DNA of 64,000 nucleotides from Lentilactobacillus kosonis (GTDB lineage: Bacteria > Bacillota > Bacilli > Lactobacillales > Lactobacillaceae), in the NCBI RefSeq assembly GCF_003864335.1, contig NZ_BEXA01000001.1, positions 1 through 64,000 on the forward strand, in the 5' to 3' direction. The notes beneath the pieces were generated by a model. It did not search any database. It was not told the origin of the DNA and saw only the letters and a program-made list of their open reading frames with translations. Positions 49,318 through 59,186 of the stretch are shown here, piece after piece. The translations under genes and the position numbers were made by a program. The first letter of the stretch is position 1, and every line of letters begins with the position of its first letter.

Positions 49318-49471
49318 TATTGTTTTAATTCACAATTTTTTTAGTCATCATCCGACATATTTCCAGTGACCAAACTAAGATTCTTTATGAAATAATTTAT
49401 TTCATTTTCATCTAAGCTTAGCATCTTAACTAACTAGTGACGACTTAATAATCACAATTCTTCAATTAAAA

Positions 49472-49512
49472 GAAAAAATTTTGGGTCTCAATTATTTAAG
49501 ATTATGAGCCTA
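49472..49512. terminator. Degenerate terminator-family copy
   Basis: AAAAATTTTGGGTCTCA-ATTA-TTTAAGATTATGAGCC: keeps the GTCTCAATTA core but pairs poorly. Nothing else is seen in 49318-49539. Confidence 0.4.
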
Positions 49513-49539
49513 TACATGTTAATACTAACGTTAAATTAT

Positions 49540-50028
49540 TCATTTTTTGTTTTGTTTCTTAGGTCCAAACAAATTCACACCGAAATTATCTTTTGCGATT
49601 TCATATTGACTATCAGTTTCTCTAATCAAGGTATCAAGAATACGACTTAAATTTTGTTTATCATCATCAGATAAAGCATTCATATAATCCTCCTCATTGA
49701 TACCCAGCCTGCCTGCAAATTCTTCACCTTTTTCAGTTAATGAAACAATAAAAATTCGTTTGTCCTCAGCTGACTTTTCCCTACTAAGCAGTCCCTTATG
49801 TTCTAACTTACGAATTAGCTCTGACGCCGATTGACGCTTCATATCTAGCTTTTCGACTAACTCATTTTGCGGAATCGAGTTGTCTTTTTTTAAGATTGTC
49901 AAGACTTTTCCTTGACCACTATTTGGATCAATTAAAGATAACCTGCTAATTTTGAATTGCCGTAGTTGCTTCAAAGTGTTGTTTAAGTAATTCATTTTTT
50001 TCGTTAATTCACTATTAATATCTGTCAT
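49540..50028 (-). CDS. MarR-family transcriptional regulator
   Basis: 162 aa from ATG 50028 (MTDINSELTKKMNYLNNTLK), chosen over a longer frame that would cross the promoter region. HTH NELVEKLDMKRQSASELIRK, wing SREKSAEDKRIFIV. Divergent from the DUF998 gene; two GTCAGGTAC sites lie between. Confidence 0.88.
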   Translation of the reverse strand: MTDINSELTKKMNYLNNTLKQLRQFKISRLSLIDPNSGQGKVLTILKKDNSIPQNELVEKLDMKRQSASELIRKLEHKGLLSREKSAEDKRIFIVSLTEKGEEFAGRLGINEEDYMNALSDDDKQNLSRILDTLIRETDSQYEIAKDNFGVNLFGPKKQNKK

Positions 50029-50053
50029 TTTTACTCTTTCTTGTTTAAAGTGG

Positions 50054-50104
50054 TTGACAATTAATGTCAGGTACCATACAATATAAAACATGTCAGGTAC
50101 ATGA
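50054..50104 (+). promoter_or_regulatory. DUF998 promoter with MarR sites
   Basis: -35 TTGACA (50054), 17-bp spacer, -10 TACAAT (50077). GTCAGGTAC occurs in the spacer (50066) and again at 50092, 26 bp apart. Related to the CAGG/CCTG operator of the MarR-ABC cassette at 47381. Confidence 0.75.
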
Positions 50105-50162
50105 CTAACAAAAACTAGTTTACCATATTTTATGTTTAACGACAAAAAAGGAAGATAATTTA

Positions 50163-50843
50163 ATGAAGACATTAATGAACAAGAATCGTCAAAAAATATC
50201 AGGTATCTTTTTAATTCTCAGTGGCGCAATTTTCTTAATCACTGAGTTTATCAGTGCTGCCGCTTGGAGCCACCCAGCATACAGTTATACTTACAACTTT
50301 ATTAGTAACCTTGGTGTACGTGGTCCATCCCATCTATTTGGACAATATATGCTTTCACCACTATCCTGGGTAATGAACACTGGATTTATTAGCTTTGGAA
50401 TTCTAATTTTTATCGGCACTCTATTTCTAACAAATATAAGTCGCGCTGCCCATTGGATAACTAGCATTCTCGGCTTAATCGTTGCGGTTGGTGGAGTGCT
50501 TGTAGGATACTTTCATGGTTTAGGAGAGGCTTTGATTGATGGAACTGGAATGTATCATAGTATGGGCGCATTCATGGCATTTATCTTTGGCAATATTCTC
50601 CTAATTACTTTTGGTAGCATTAACCTACCATTATCAAAAAGATCTAAACTCATACTAATATTACTCGGAATTTTTGGCATAATCGCTACCTTAAGTTACA
50701 CTGCTGCACTAATCCTCGCACCAGATAACCATCCCATCATCATTATTGGTTTAATTGAACGCTGCGCAGTGTACCCAATTCTCTTTGGTATGATTTATAC
50801 AGGATATTCAATGATTAAAAGTAAATCAATCTCCATAAAATAG
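50163..50843 (+). CDS. DUF998 membrane protein
   Basis: 226 aa, six hydrophobic segments; TYNFISNLGVRGPS after helix 1 and GYFHGLGEALIDGTGMYHSM are DUF998-type loops. Function unknown. Under the divergent MarR. Ribosome site AAAGGAAG. Confidence 0.88.
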   Translation: MKTLMNKNRQKISGIFLILSGAIFLITEFISAAAWSHPAYSYTYNFISNLGVRGPSHLFGQYMLSPLSWVMNTGFISFGILIFIGTLFLTNISRAAHWITSILGLIVAVGGVLVGYFHGLGEALIDGTGMYHSMGAFMAFIFGNILLITFGSINLPLSKRSKLILILLGIFGIIATLSYTAALILAPDNHPIIIIGLIERCAVYPILFGMIYTGYSMIKSKSISIK

Positions 50844-50847
50844 TTTC

Positions 50848-50889
50848 AAAAAAATCTCTGAACTCAGTTACTAGTGCTCAGGGATTTTT
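50848..50889 (+). terminator. Terminator (family member)
   Basis: AAAAAAATCTCTGAACTCAG-TTAC-TAGTGCTCAGGGATTTTTG, stem with mismatches. Confidence 0.8.
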
Positions 50890-51006
50890 GATTTGTATCT
50901 CAGCTTTTTTAAAAAATATTTTTCCATTATCGTTGCTTTTTTTATTAACTTGGGTTTATTATTAACCATCGTTAAATAAAATCAAAAAACATTTAAGGAG
51001 CATTAT

Positions 51007-51432
51007 ATGGATTCAAGACAATTAGCTCTTAAATTATTAAAAGCAATGAATAGTAATAATCGACCTACTGGAATTCATGGACTAGCAGATGATACAGGCG
51101 GATCTGACTACTTTGTCTTACATTATTTGGAACAACACTCTGATGTCACTCCAAGTGAACTCAGCAAGTCATTACATGTAACCACAGCCAGAGTATCAAA
51201 GATTATCCGCGGACTAGAATCCAAGCAACTGATTTCTAGAAACTCAATGCCAACCGATCTGAGGAAATTCGTCATTTCATTGACCCCATTAGGCAAGCAG
51301 GCATTGAATGACCATGATGAAAAACGATTGAGTTATCTATCACAGATGATGGAATATCTTGGCGAAGACGACGCAGAAGATTATATTCGCTTGATTACGA
51401 AATTATCACAACGTGGTGCCAACCGAAATTAA
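51007..51432 (+). CDS. MarR-family transcriptional regulator
   Basis: 141-aa MarR: HTH PSELSKSLHVTTARVSKIIR, wing SRNSMPTDLRKFVI. Closely related to the MarR at 16303 (shared TDLRKFVIS and MMEYLGE). The GDSL hydrolase follows 50 bp on, probably in the same transcript. AAGGAG site. Confidence 0.9.
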   Translation: MDSRQLALKLLKAMNSNNRPTGIHGLADDTGGSDYFVLHYLEQHSDVTPSELSKSLHVTTARVSKIIRGLESKQLISRNSMPTDLRKFVISLTPLGKQALNDHDEKRLSYLSQMMEYLGEDDAEDYIRLITKLSQRGANRN

Positions 51433-51482
51433 CCTAAAAAATATTTTTACATCACAATTCAAAATAAAACGAGGACTTTATT

Positions 51483-52163
51483 ATGTCTAAAAAAACAACT
51501 GATTTAACAGATTTAAATCCAAAGATTATCGATTTTCAAAACAACTTACGAACAAAGTATGCAGAGGAAAATCCCACATTAGAAAAAGGCCAAATCGTAT
51601 TCGTTGGTTCATCATTAATGGAAATTTTCCCAATTGAAAAAATGCAGCATGAACAAGATTTAGGCTTAAGCAAAAAGATTTACAACCGCGGTGTTCGAGC
51701 AACCACAACCGCTGATTTATTAGCAAACATGGATACCTTGATCTTTGATCTGCAGCCCAGTAAAATTTTTATTAACATCGGTTCAAACGACATTGGATTT
51801 AATGTCCCTGAAGCAACTTTTCTAAAAAATTATGCTGAAATTTTGAATCAAATTAAGGAAAAGCTGCCTAATACTCAAGTTTACGTGATGGCTTTCTACC
51901 CAGTGAACACCACTCATAATTTTGGTGAGGAGCATGATGAACACTCCCACCTTTATGAACATCGGTCTAATGACTTGATGGCAGAAGCCAGCGCTAAGGT
52001 TAAAACGATTGCCGAAAATGCCGGTTATCTATTTATTAACGTTAACGACGGCTTAACTGATGATCAGGGTGACCTCAAACCTGAACTGACATTTGATGGT
52101 GCTCATATGTTACCAAATGGCTATCAAATTGTGTTTCAAAATATGAAACCATACCTGGATTAA
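51483..52163 (+). CDS. SGNH/GDSL-type hydrolase
   Basis: 226 aa. Block I VFVGSSLMEIF with the nucleophile Ser, block II Gly in YNRGVRATTT, block III INIGSNDIGF with the oxyanion Asn, block V DGAHMLPNGY with Asp and His. No signal peptide: cytosolic esterase or lipase-like. Likely operon with marR. Confidence 0.92.
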   Translation: MSKKTTDLTDLNPKIIDFQNNLRTKYAEENPTLEKGQIVFVGSSLMEIFPIEKMQHEQDLGLSKKIYNRGVRATTTADLLANMDTLIFDLQPSKIFINIGSNDIGFNVPEATFLKNYAEILNQIKEKLPNTQVYVMAFYPVNTTHNFGEEHDEHSHLYEHRSNDLMAEASAKVKTIAENAGYLFINVNDGLTDDQGDLKPELTFDGAHMLPNGYQIVFQNMKPYLD

Positions 52164-52218
52164 GTATCAGGATGCCTAGATCAAACCAGTCATTATTCTC
52201 AACTCATCCAAATACACG

Positions 52219-52260
52219 AAAAAACGTCTGATCTCAATTATTTTGAGATCAGACGTTTTT
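52219..52260. terminator. Terminator (family member)
   Basis: GAAAAAACGTCTGATCTCAA, TTATT, TTGAGATCAGACGTTTTT, a perfect long stem between convergent genes. Confidence 0.92.
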
Positions 52261-52278
52261 GGTTTTCATTCACCTATA

Positions 52279-54275
52279 CTAAGAGTCACGATCATTTCGT
52301 TGCATATATAGTATTTGATCATTGGCAATTTCATCAAATACTTTATTCCCTAATTGACTAGAAATATCACCATTATTGATCAAATTCTGCACGTAGGAAT
52401 ACTCTTCTTGAAAAGCAATTGTTAACATTTCATTTTGAGCAGTCTGTTCCTCGCTGGTTCTGTTCCAGAATCGCTGGCGCTGATCGTAAAAAGCTCTTAC
52501 TAACATGATTTCAGGACGTTCAAACGGATTAGGAAGATTATCCAAGTAGTTCGTAATGGCCTCATATGGTTCCCTTTGAACTTGATTCATTTTGATAATC
52601 CATTGATGTCGTTCAGCTTGGAGTTGTGCTTTGGACAACTTATTTCCTCCACGAACTTGCCTTTTAAGTTCTCGATTAAGTTTTCTACTTTCACGATTAA
52701 GTTTTGAAAAAGGAATAATCCAATTCCAGTAATCAATCCAGATATTGCGTGAGTAACGGTCATACATAACTATTGCCATTTGCTTATACTGAGCTGCCTC
52801 GGAATCAGAAATTTTATTATCTTTAACCATTGCAGTAATGGTTGCCTGCTCGATTTGCTTTGCTTCATCTAAGAGTGATTTAACACGCTTTTCATCCATT
52901 ACTGGCGCAAGATACCTTTGAGAATTTAGAATTTGAATCACCGCTTTAAGATTTTGACTATCAGGATAGTGTCTAATTCTGTCAATTCCTGCATTGATAG
53001 CATTTCCTTTTGCCTCATCCAATTCTGTCTCAGTATACGAAGGTTTCTTGGCAGGAAGAATTAACTTCAAGACGACCGCAGGGACTAACAAACTCAACCC
53101 AATTACAATTGCGGAAATAAATATCAAATCAGCGCGGCCGTAATTAAAGTTCCGATTCAAACTCAACGGTAATGAAAAAGCCATTGCCATGGTGATAGTT
53201 CCATGAATTCCGTTAATTGCAATTAGCATACTATCTTTTAGCTTTGACTGATTATCTTCATGGGGAAGTTTGACCAATCCAAACCAGACCCACAAGAAGC
53301 GAACTAATACCATTACAATATATAAACTAATTCCGACAAAAATCAGCAAATTAAGGTTATGAACACTATGGTCCCTCAATTCATTTAATACCTCTGGAAA
53401 ACTAATTCCTAATAAGACGAACACCACACCGTTCAGCACACTAGATAATAGCTCCCACGCAGAATTAGTTGTGATTTGCAATCTTGATGAAGACAGCTTC
53501 AACAAATCACTCTGCCAACCATGGACCATCCCAGCCGCAACCACCGCCAGAATTCCCGATACCCCAAATAATTCAGCAATAAAGTAAATTATAAATGGTG
53601 TCAGGATGTTATAAGGAATAACTACTTGAGGACCACTTAATCTACCACGAATCATCCACAATCTGGTCATCACAATTAGCCATCCCAATAATAATCCCAA
53701 TACGATACCGCCACCAAAAACATACAGAAAATTTGTAACCGCATGGAAAACGGAGAAATATCCGGTGGTAATTGCTAAGATGCAAAGATTGAATGCGACA
53801 ATCCCAGATGCATCATTAAACAACGATTCGTTAGCCAAAGTACCCATTACTGATGAAGGAACTTCCAGTTCAGAAGTAATTGAAGTCACTGCCACTGAAT
53901 CAGTTGGGGTAATAATTGCTCCTAGAACAAATGCTAACGGTAATGACAATGCCGGCATGAACATATGTGTTACAAACCCAACTACCACAATGGTTATCAA
54001 CGATAACCAAACCGACATTGATAATGTCGGCCGAAGTCATGAACAAGTTGCCGAATATTTGTATGCTGACCTTCGTTAAACATCAGCACAGAAATAATAA
54101 TAAATAAGAAGACTTCTGGCGCCATTACATAATTAGTAAACCATGGTAAGAATGAAAGTATGATCCCAGCTGCTATATATATAAACGTAGCTGGAATTGA
54201 CCGAATTTTCGTAGCAATTAAATTACTAATAACGACCGCAAAAATCAGCATGATAAGTTGAATCGCTATTGACAA
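52279..54275 (-). pseudogene. CPA1-family Na+/H+ antiporter, frameshifted
   Basis: From ATG 54275 (MSIAIQLIMLIFAVVISNLI) to VHDF; one T is missing near 54045 and the frame continues PTLSMSVWLSLITIVVVG through GAIITPTDSVAVTS and ESLFNDASGIVAFN, the NhaP-type ion-binding motif, about 12 helices, then a 240-aa cytosolic tail ending QILYMQRNDRDS. About 665 aa joined. A remnant of a paralogue's tail is at 22958. Confidence 0.9.
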
Positions 54276-54424
54276 TGCCCATCATCTCCCCAAATTTAAT
54301 ATTTATTTTCATTATAGAATAAAAACCAACAAGATTAACTTAAGTGGGCATATATATGAAAAAATCTATGAGTTAATTGTGATGATTTACGTTTACTTTG
54401 AGGTTAACAATTTAAGAATAAAAT

Positions 54425-54465
54425 CAAAAGCCCTGACCTCATTTTACTCGAGATCAGGGTTTTCT
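54425..54465. terminator. Terminator (family member)
   Basis: AAAAGCCCTGACCTCA-TTTTAC-TCGAGATCAGGGTTTTC. Confidence 0.87.
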
Positions 54466-54491
54466 ATTAACTAGTAATAAACAATTAAAAT

Positions 54492-55915
54492 TTATGCTTC
54501 TGGATCAACTTTAACCAATCCACCGGCTAAATTATTCAAATCTGGTTTGTCAGCTGTTACAACCAACTGTTCATTAACAAAGGCCATCAACCCTAGTTCA
54601 CTCATTTCACGCCCATATCCAGAGTTCTTAACACCGCCAAATGGTAGTTCTGGTAGTGATGCCATAAAGTTGTTAACAAAGACCATGCCAGTTTCAATTT
54701 GTGTGGCAACTCTTTCACCACGTTCTGCATCACCACTGAAGACGATTCCACCAAGACCATATTGAGAATCATTAGCTAATTCAATCGCTTCTGCTTCAGA
54801 ATGAACTTTATATACCTGAGCAACTGGCCCAAACATTTCGGTATGAGCTGCTGGGTTGTCAAGATCAATATCCGTCAAAATAGTTGGCATAAAGAATTGA
54901 CCATCTAAATCATAATCTTCATTACCATACGCAACGGTGGCGCCTGCAGCAATTGCTTCATCAACTTGCTTTTGAAGCTTTTCTTTGGCTTTTTTAGTGT
55001 TCATTGGTGCCAAGGTAGTGGTTGGATCCATTGGATCTCCAGGTTTAACCGATGCAAAATTCTTCTTCATATTTTCTACAAATTCATCATAAATATTATC
55101 CATTACGATGAACCGTTTCGAAGATGTACAGACTTGGCCTGCATTGTATAATCGAGCTCTCCAAGCAATGTTGTTCACATCATCCATATTGGCATCATCT
55201 AACACGATAAACGCATCTTGACCGCCAAGTTCCATCGTATTTTTCTTTAAATTCTTGCCAGCTTCTTCAGCAACTGAGCTACCACCCCGTTCGGAACCAG
55301 TCAAAGCGACTCCTTGAATTCGAGGATCGGCAATCACATCAGCGACTTGATCATAACTCATAAATAAGTTCGTTAAAGCACCTTTAGGGGCTCCCGCTTC
55401 TTGGACTGCATCAGCAAATGCTTGGGCAGACCAAGGAATATTGGCAGCATCTCTAAGAATCATTGGATTTCCTACCATAAAGTTAGGCGCGAAAACCCGC
55501 ATAATTTGATAGTAAGGAAAGTTCCAAGGCTCAACGGCAAGAATAACGCCGGTTGAATGCTTATAAACTTTGGCTTTCCCATTTACTTGACTGTCTATCG
55601 GTGTGGGTTGCAAAGCTTTTCGCCTTGATCTGCGAAGTAATCAGCGATCATCGCACAAAGTTCAACTTCACCTTTTGATTCATTAATTAACTTACCCATT
55701 TCTTTGGTGGCAATTTCAGCCAACTCTTGGGCATTATCCCGCATCTTTTGGGCAATTTTATGCAACATTTCAGAACGTTCTTGAACTGGTTGATGCTTCA
55801 TCTCTTGATAAAGCTTATCTGCATCGAAAATTGCATTATCAATATCTGTTTTGGTCGCATCGTCAAATGTTTTTAATACTTCATTAGTGAATGGATTAAC
55901 TGTTTGTCTTGGCAT
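54492..55915 (-). pseudogene. NAD(P)-dependent aldehyde dehydrogenase (succinate-semialdehyde type), frameshifted
   Basis: From ATG 55915 (MPRQTVNPFTNEVLKTFDDA) to DQGEKL; three T near 55605 should be four, then [14 protein letters not shown] continues to [10 protein letters not shown], catalytic Glu in [12 protein letters not shown] and Cys in [11 protein letters not shown], ending near [16 protein letters not shown]. About 474 aa. Oxidises aldehydes, perhaps succinate semialdehyde. Overlaps the upstream epimerase gene end by 20 bp; ribosome site AAGGAG. Confidence 0.9.
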
Positions 55916-56858
55916 ACTCATTCTCCTTATATAGAAATTTCGTTATTTTTTTAAAATTTTCGACATTTTTTTCATCAGACAAGAAACTTGTCATGTCTGT
56001 AAGTAAGTCAGGATGGGTTGGCACCCAACCCAACTCATTTTGAGTTTTCTCGCTTGAGGTTGGATTATTAATTTGTAGTGTTGGTCCAAAGTACAAGCCG
56101 GCATAATCAACTGCTTTATCTGCAGACAACTCTTCTAACGGAATATTTAATTTAGTACTAATTGTTTCAGCGATTTCTTTGAACGGAATTGCTTCTTCTG
56201 CAGCAGCATTATAAACCGCTCCTGATTTTCCTTTTTCTAGGGTATCAACAAACAAATTTGCGGCGTCTAACCGATGAACGGATGGCCATGCATTAGTTCC
56301 ACCGCTAAAGTAAGCTGACTTACCATTTTGAATCGCAATTTGAGCCGCGATTGTTCCGAATCCTTGCCGCGTTTCATCATGGACGGTTGGTGATAAACGG
56401 ACCACCATTGCTCGAACTCCTTTATCAGCGTATCCCAGTGAGAACTTTTCTGATCTGGTCCGTAACTGTTTATCGTCACTAATATCATCCTCCGTCGCCT
56501 TACGGCCTTGATCTGCGACCATTAAGGTTCCCGATGTATTAACAAACGGCTTATTAGTTCCAGCAAGCTCATCAGCCATTGCCTTGATTGCGTTAACGTC
56601 AATCTCGACTGCCCCAGCCATGTCATCAAAATTATTGGTAAATCCCAGATGCAGGACTCCATCACTTTGCTTAGCGCCTGCTGCTAAAATATCGGTATCT
56701 TCCAAAGATCCGCGAAGTACTTCAACACCTCTAGCCGTTAATTTTTGTGCCGATTGCTCTGAACGAGCTAATCCAACCACATCATAATTTCGACGTAGTA
56801 ATTCATCAACAACCGCCGACCCAATAAATCCAGTTGCGCCAGTAACAAAAATTTTCAT
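55896..56858 (-). CDS. NAD-dependent epimerase/dehydratase-family protein (extended SDR)
   Basis: 320 aa: cofactor motif MKIFVTGATGFIGSAVVDEL at residues 1-20, a Rossmann domain, NTSGTLMVADQG in the middle. The classical Tyr-x3-Lys is not seen; SLGYADKGVR is nearest. Substrate unknown. First gene of the epimerase-aldehyde dehydrogenase operon, under two AAAGATA-N4-TATCTTT operators. Confidence 0.88.
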   Translation of the reverse strand: MKIFVTGATGFIGSAVVDELLRRNYDVVGLARSEQSAQKLTARGVEVLRGSLEDTDILAAGAKQSDGVLHLGFTNNFDDMAGAVEIDVNAIKAMADELAGTNKPFVNTSGTLMVADQGRKATEDDISDDKQLRTRSEKFSLGYADKGVRAMVVRLSPTVHDETRQGFGTIAAQIAIQNGKSAYFSGGTNAWPSVHRLDAANLFVDTLEKGKSGAVYNAAAEEAIPFKEIAETISTKLNIPLEELSADKAVDYAGLYFGPTLQINNPTSSEKTQNELGWVPTHPDLLTDMTSFLSDEKNVENFKKITKFLYKENEYAKTNS

Positions 56859-56895
56859 AATTTGTATCTTCCTTAGTTAATTTTGATTTTAATTA

Positions 56896-56950
56896 TTAAA
56901 GATACGGTTATCTTTAATGGAGATGATTATAAAAGATAGCACTATCTTTT
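56896..56950. promoter_or_regulatory. Two operators AAAGATA-N4-TATCTTT
   Basis: TTAAAGATA-CGGT-TATCTTTAA at 56896-56917 and AAAAGATA-GCAC-TATCTTTT at 56931-56950, both perfect palindromes, 38-92 bp before the epimerase start. No regulator gene lies next to them. Confidence 0.75.
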
Positions 56951-56988
56951 GTCAACCGAATTGAGTAAATTATTTTAAATTATTTTTT

Positions 56989-57030
56989 CAAAAAATCCCT
57001 GACCTCAATTAAATGAGATCAGGGATTTTC
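56989..57030. terminator. Terminator (family member)
   Basis: AAAAAATCCCTGACCTCA-ATTAAA-TGAGATCAGGGATTTTC, after the gpmA remnant (-). The sequence on from it (TATCAGTTA...AAGATTAACC) matches that after the terminator at 63860. Confidence 0.9.
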
Positions 57031-57051
57031 TATCAGTTAAATCAGTTAAGA

Positions 57052-57195
57052 TTAACCTAATTTGTTCTTGCTTTGTACTTCAAGCTTGTCATTGAAGTCA
57101 TAGACAACTGGTTGACCAGTGGCCATTTCAAGGTTGATGATATCTTCAATGTACTTGCTCAATGCACGTAATGAGTTACCGTGGAAGTAAGTCAT
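57052..57195 (-). pseudogene. 3' remnant of gpmA (phosphoglycerate mutase)
   Basis: Reads MTYFHGNSLRALSKYIEDI, then INLEMATGQPVVYDFNDKLE, ending QSKNKLG. HGNSLRAL...YIE and NLEMATGQPVVYDF are the C-terminal hallmarks of 2,3-BPG-dependent phosphoglycerate mutase; about 180 upstream residues are gone and about five residues after YIEDI are missing. The last 26 residues equal those of the gpmA end at 63920. The frame starts right after the stop of the small gene at 57196. Confidence 0.85.
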
Positions 57196-57369
57196 TTATT
57201 CCTTCATTGATTTTACGCCAAAGTATGCGGCTATCATCGCAACTACAAGAGTTACAATGTCCAAAATGATTGTGAACGAACTCGATAAATCAAGCAAAGA
57301 CCAACTCCAAGCCAAAATTGCTACGATTACTACTAACGCGACAATAAGTAAAATCTTGTTTTTACTCAT
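57196..57369 (-). CDS. Small membrane protein, 57 aa
   Basis: MSKNKILLIVALVVIVAILA, then SWSLLDLSSSFTIILDIVTL, ending VKSMKE. Two hydrophobic helices joined by a short loop, GGGGGAG ribosome site before ATG 57369. Family not recognised. Its stop codon abuts the gpmA remnant frame. Confidence 0.7.
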   Translation of the reverse strand: MSKNKILLIVALVVIVAILAWSWSLLDLSSSFTIILDIVTLVVAMIAAYFGVKSMKE

Positions 57370-57700
57370 ATCTATAACTCCCCCTATTTTATCGACAATG
57401 AATAATTAACCAGTTTACTACCAGACAAAAATTATAAATTCGGGGTAAGCATACGACTTGGCTAACGCACTGTCAACAATTCTATATACAGTGAAACTTA
57501 TATAAAAATTGCTTAGCTATTGATGTAAATTGTAATTTTATGAAGAACTATGCCGATTTATAGCAAAAAAAGAACATACGACAAAGAAAATGTTTGAAGC
57601 CAAATAAGGATTGCTTATCAAGCTTCTTCTGTAATTAATGATAAGAAACATTCACATTATTAATTATTTGTAGCCTCACGTGTCGATTAAGCAATCCAAA

Positions 57701-57768
57701 TTATCCAGATTATTATCCACAGCCAAAAACAACGCTTGTGATGATAGGTTATCCACAGGTGGATAACC
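57701..57768. promoter_or_regulatory. DnaA-box cluster with perfect palindrome
   Basis: TTATCCAGA (57701), TTATCCACA (57713) and TTATCCACA (57749); the last is in the 22-bp palindrome GGTTATCCAC-AG-GTGGATAACC (57747-57768), whose right arm is a near-box. It lies in the 443-bp AT-rich gap 57370-57812, which has no gene. No dnaA or dnaN is near. Confidence 0.55.
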
Positions 57769-57812
57769 TTCATGGTGTTTACTGGTATGGGAATTAGTTA
57801 ATCAAAAATTAT

Positions 57813-58040
57813 TTATTCGGGATTCTTTGTCAGCGGTACCCGATGACCATCCTTATCAAACAAAATAGTTTCTCCAGATAACCGGTTTGAATCACTTGAA
57901 GCCTCTGTCTTCTGGTTATTCCTCGCGCCATTCTTTGAGGAAACTGGCTTTTCATTAGATGTGTCATTGGGAATAACGAAAAATACCCCGGCACTCAAGA
58001 ACAGCGTAATTAAAACTACGATAAGGCCTTTATTTTCCAT
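57813..58040 (-). CDS. Small membrane-anchored exported protein, 75 aa
   Basis: MENKGLIVVLITLFLSAGVF gives an N-terminal signal-anchor; the rest (residues 25-75) is hydrophilic and Ser/Asn/Lys-rich, ending GETILFDKDGHRVPLTKNPE, presumably outside the membrane. No lipobox. Ribosome site GGAGGTT. Not recognised. Confidence 0.65.
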   Translation of the reverse strand: MENKGLIVVLITLFLSAGVFFVIPNDTSNEKPVSSKNGARNNQKTEASSDSNRLSGETILFDKDGHRVPLTKNPE

Positions 58041-58157
58041 ACCTAACCTCCATACCCAACGTTGACTTTACAGGCTTACCATAAAGCGTTTCATCATGAA
58101 GTCAATGGCACTATTCTGCTTATTCAATAGCTGAAAATTCGAAGATATCAATTACCC

Positions 58158-59065
58158 TTAGTCATTAATCTTTAAAACAATTCTCCCTCGGGATGCTGTC
58201 TCATCTTCATAATGTTGAGCTAGCTTTACATCATTCATTTCAAACACCTTATTTATTTGTGCTTTGAGAGTTCCTTTTGATAGCATTTCTATAATCTTTT
58301 TATATTGTTTAGGGCTAATCGGTAGGTTATTAAATACACTATGGATATCCAAACGAAGTTTATGATATGTGGGTAAAGCGGAAGTAAACAAGGTTCCACC
58401 ATCTAATAATTTACTTTCGGATTGATTAAGTAACGACTCATTGCCAGCCGTGTCTAGAACAAATTTTATGGACTTATTATCTACATCCTTAATTTTGGTA
58501 ACGACTTTCGCATCAGGAAAAATCATTTGAGTATAATTCCGGCTTCGTTCTGAAGAAAGAATGATAACATTTGCCTCAAGAGATATTAACATCTGATACA
58601 AATAACTTCCGATGCCACCCGATGCTCCAATTAGTAATACATCATCATTTTTTTGTACTCCCACGCTTTTAACCATCATCATTGCTGTATCGGCCCCACC
58701 AAAAATTGTTGCACCAGCTTCTAGTGAAACATTGTCGGGCAAAGAAAAAATGTATGGGGGAATGGCGGCATTAACAACTTCCGCATACGTTCCATTGGGC
58801 GCAGCACCACAACCCGCGTTCCCTTTGACGGCCAAATAAGATTTTGATCATGAATAGTTCCAGAAAATCCATATCCCAGAATTCTTGGCAAAGGATCATT
58901 ATGCATTTGAGTTAAAAGCCCTGCTTCATTTTTTATATCCCATGGTAAAACTGGAACGTATTTTACATCCACAAGTCTGCCAATAATATTGCCCTTGGGT
59001 TCTGGTAGATTAACGATTTGAATTGAATCAATACCATTGAAGTCTTTTTGAATTACTGCTCGCAT
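58158..59065 (-). pseudogene. Zinc-type alcohol dehydrogenase/quinone reductase-like protein, frameshifted
   Basis: From ATG 59065 (MRAVIQKDFNGIDSIQIVNL), after GGAGG, a GroES-like domain with ILGYGFSGTI. One T is missing near 58799; then GAAPNGTYAEVVNAAIPP, NAD(P) motif IGASGGIGSYLY and the C-terminal SRGRIVLKI. Joined about 303 aa. Zinc ligands are not evident, as in quinone oxidoreductases. Cytosolic NADPH-dependent reductase. Confidence 0.85.
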
Positions 59066-59186
59066 AAATTCATCCTCCACTTTCTTAGTTATCGTAAGCT
59101 TACGGCGTACAAATATACTTATAAAATCAGAATACTAATTTTATAAATTCAATTTAATGATCGATACTAGGCGTATGGAGGCGATA

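Noticed and set aside
53765-54079. 104-codon plus-strand frame over the antiporter
   Set aside because: Shadow of the antiporter; no ribosome site.
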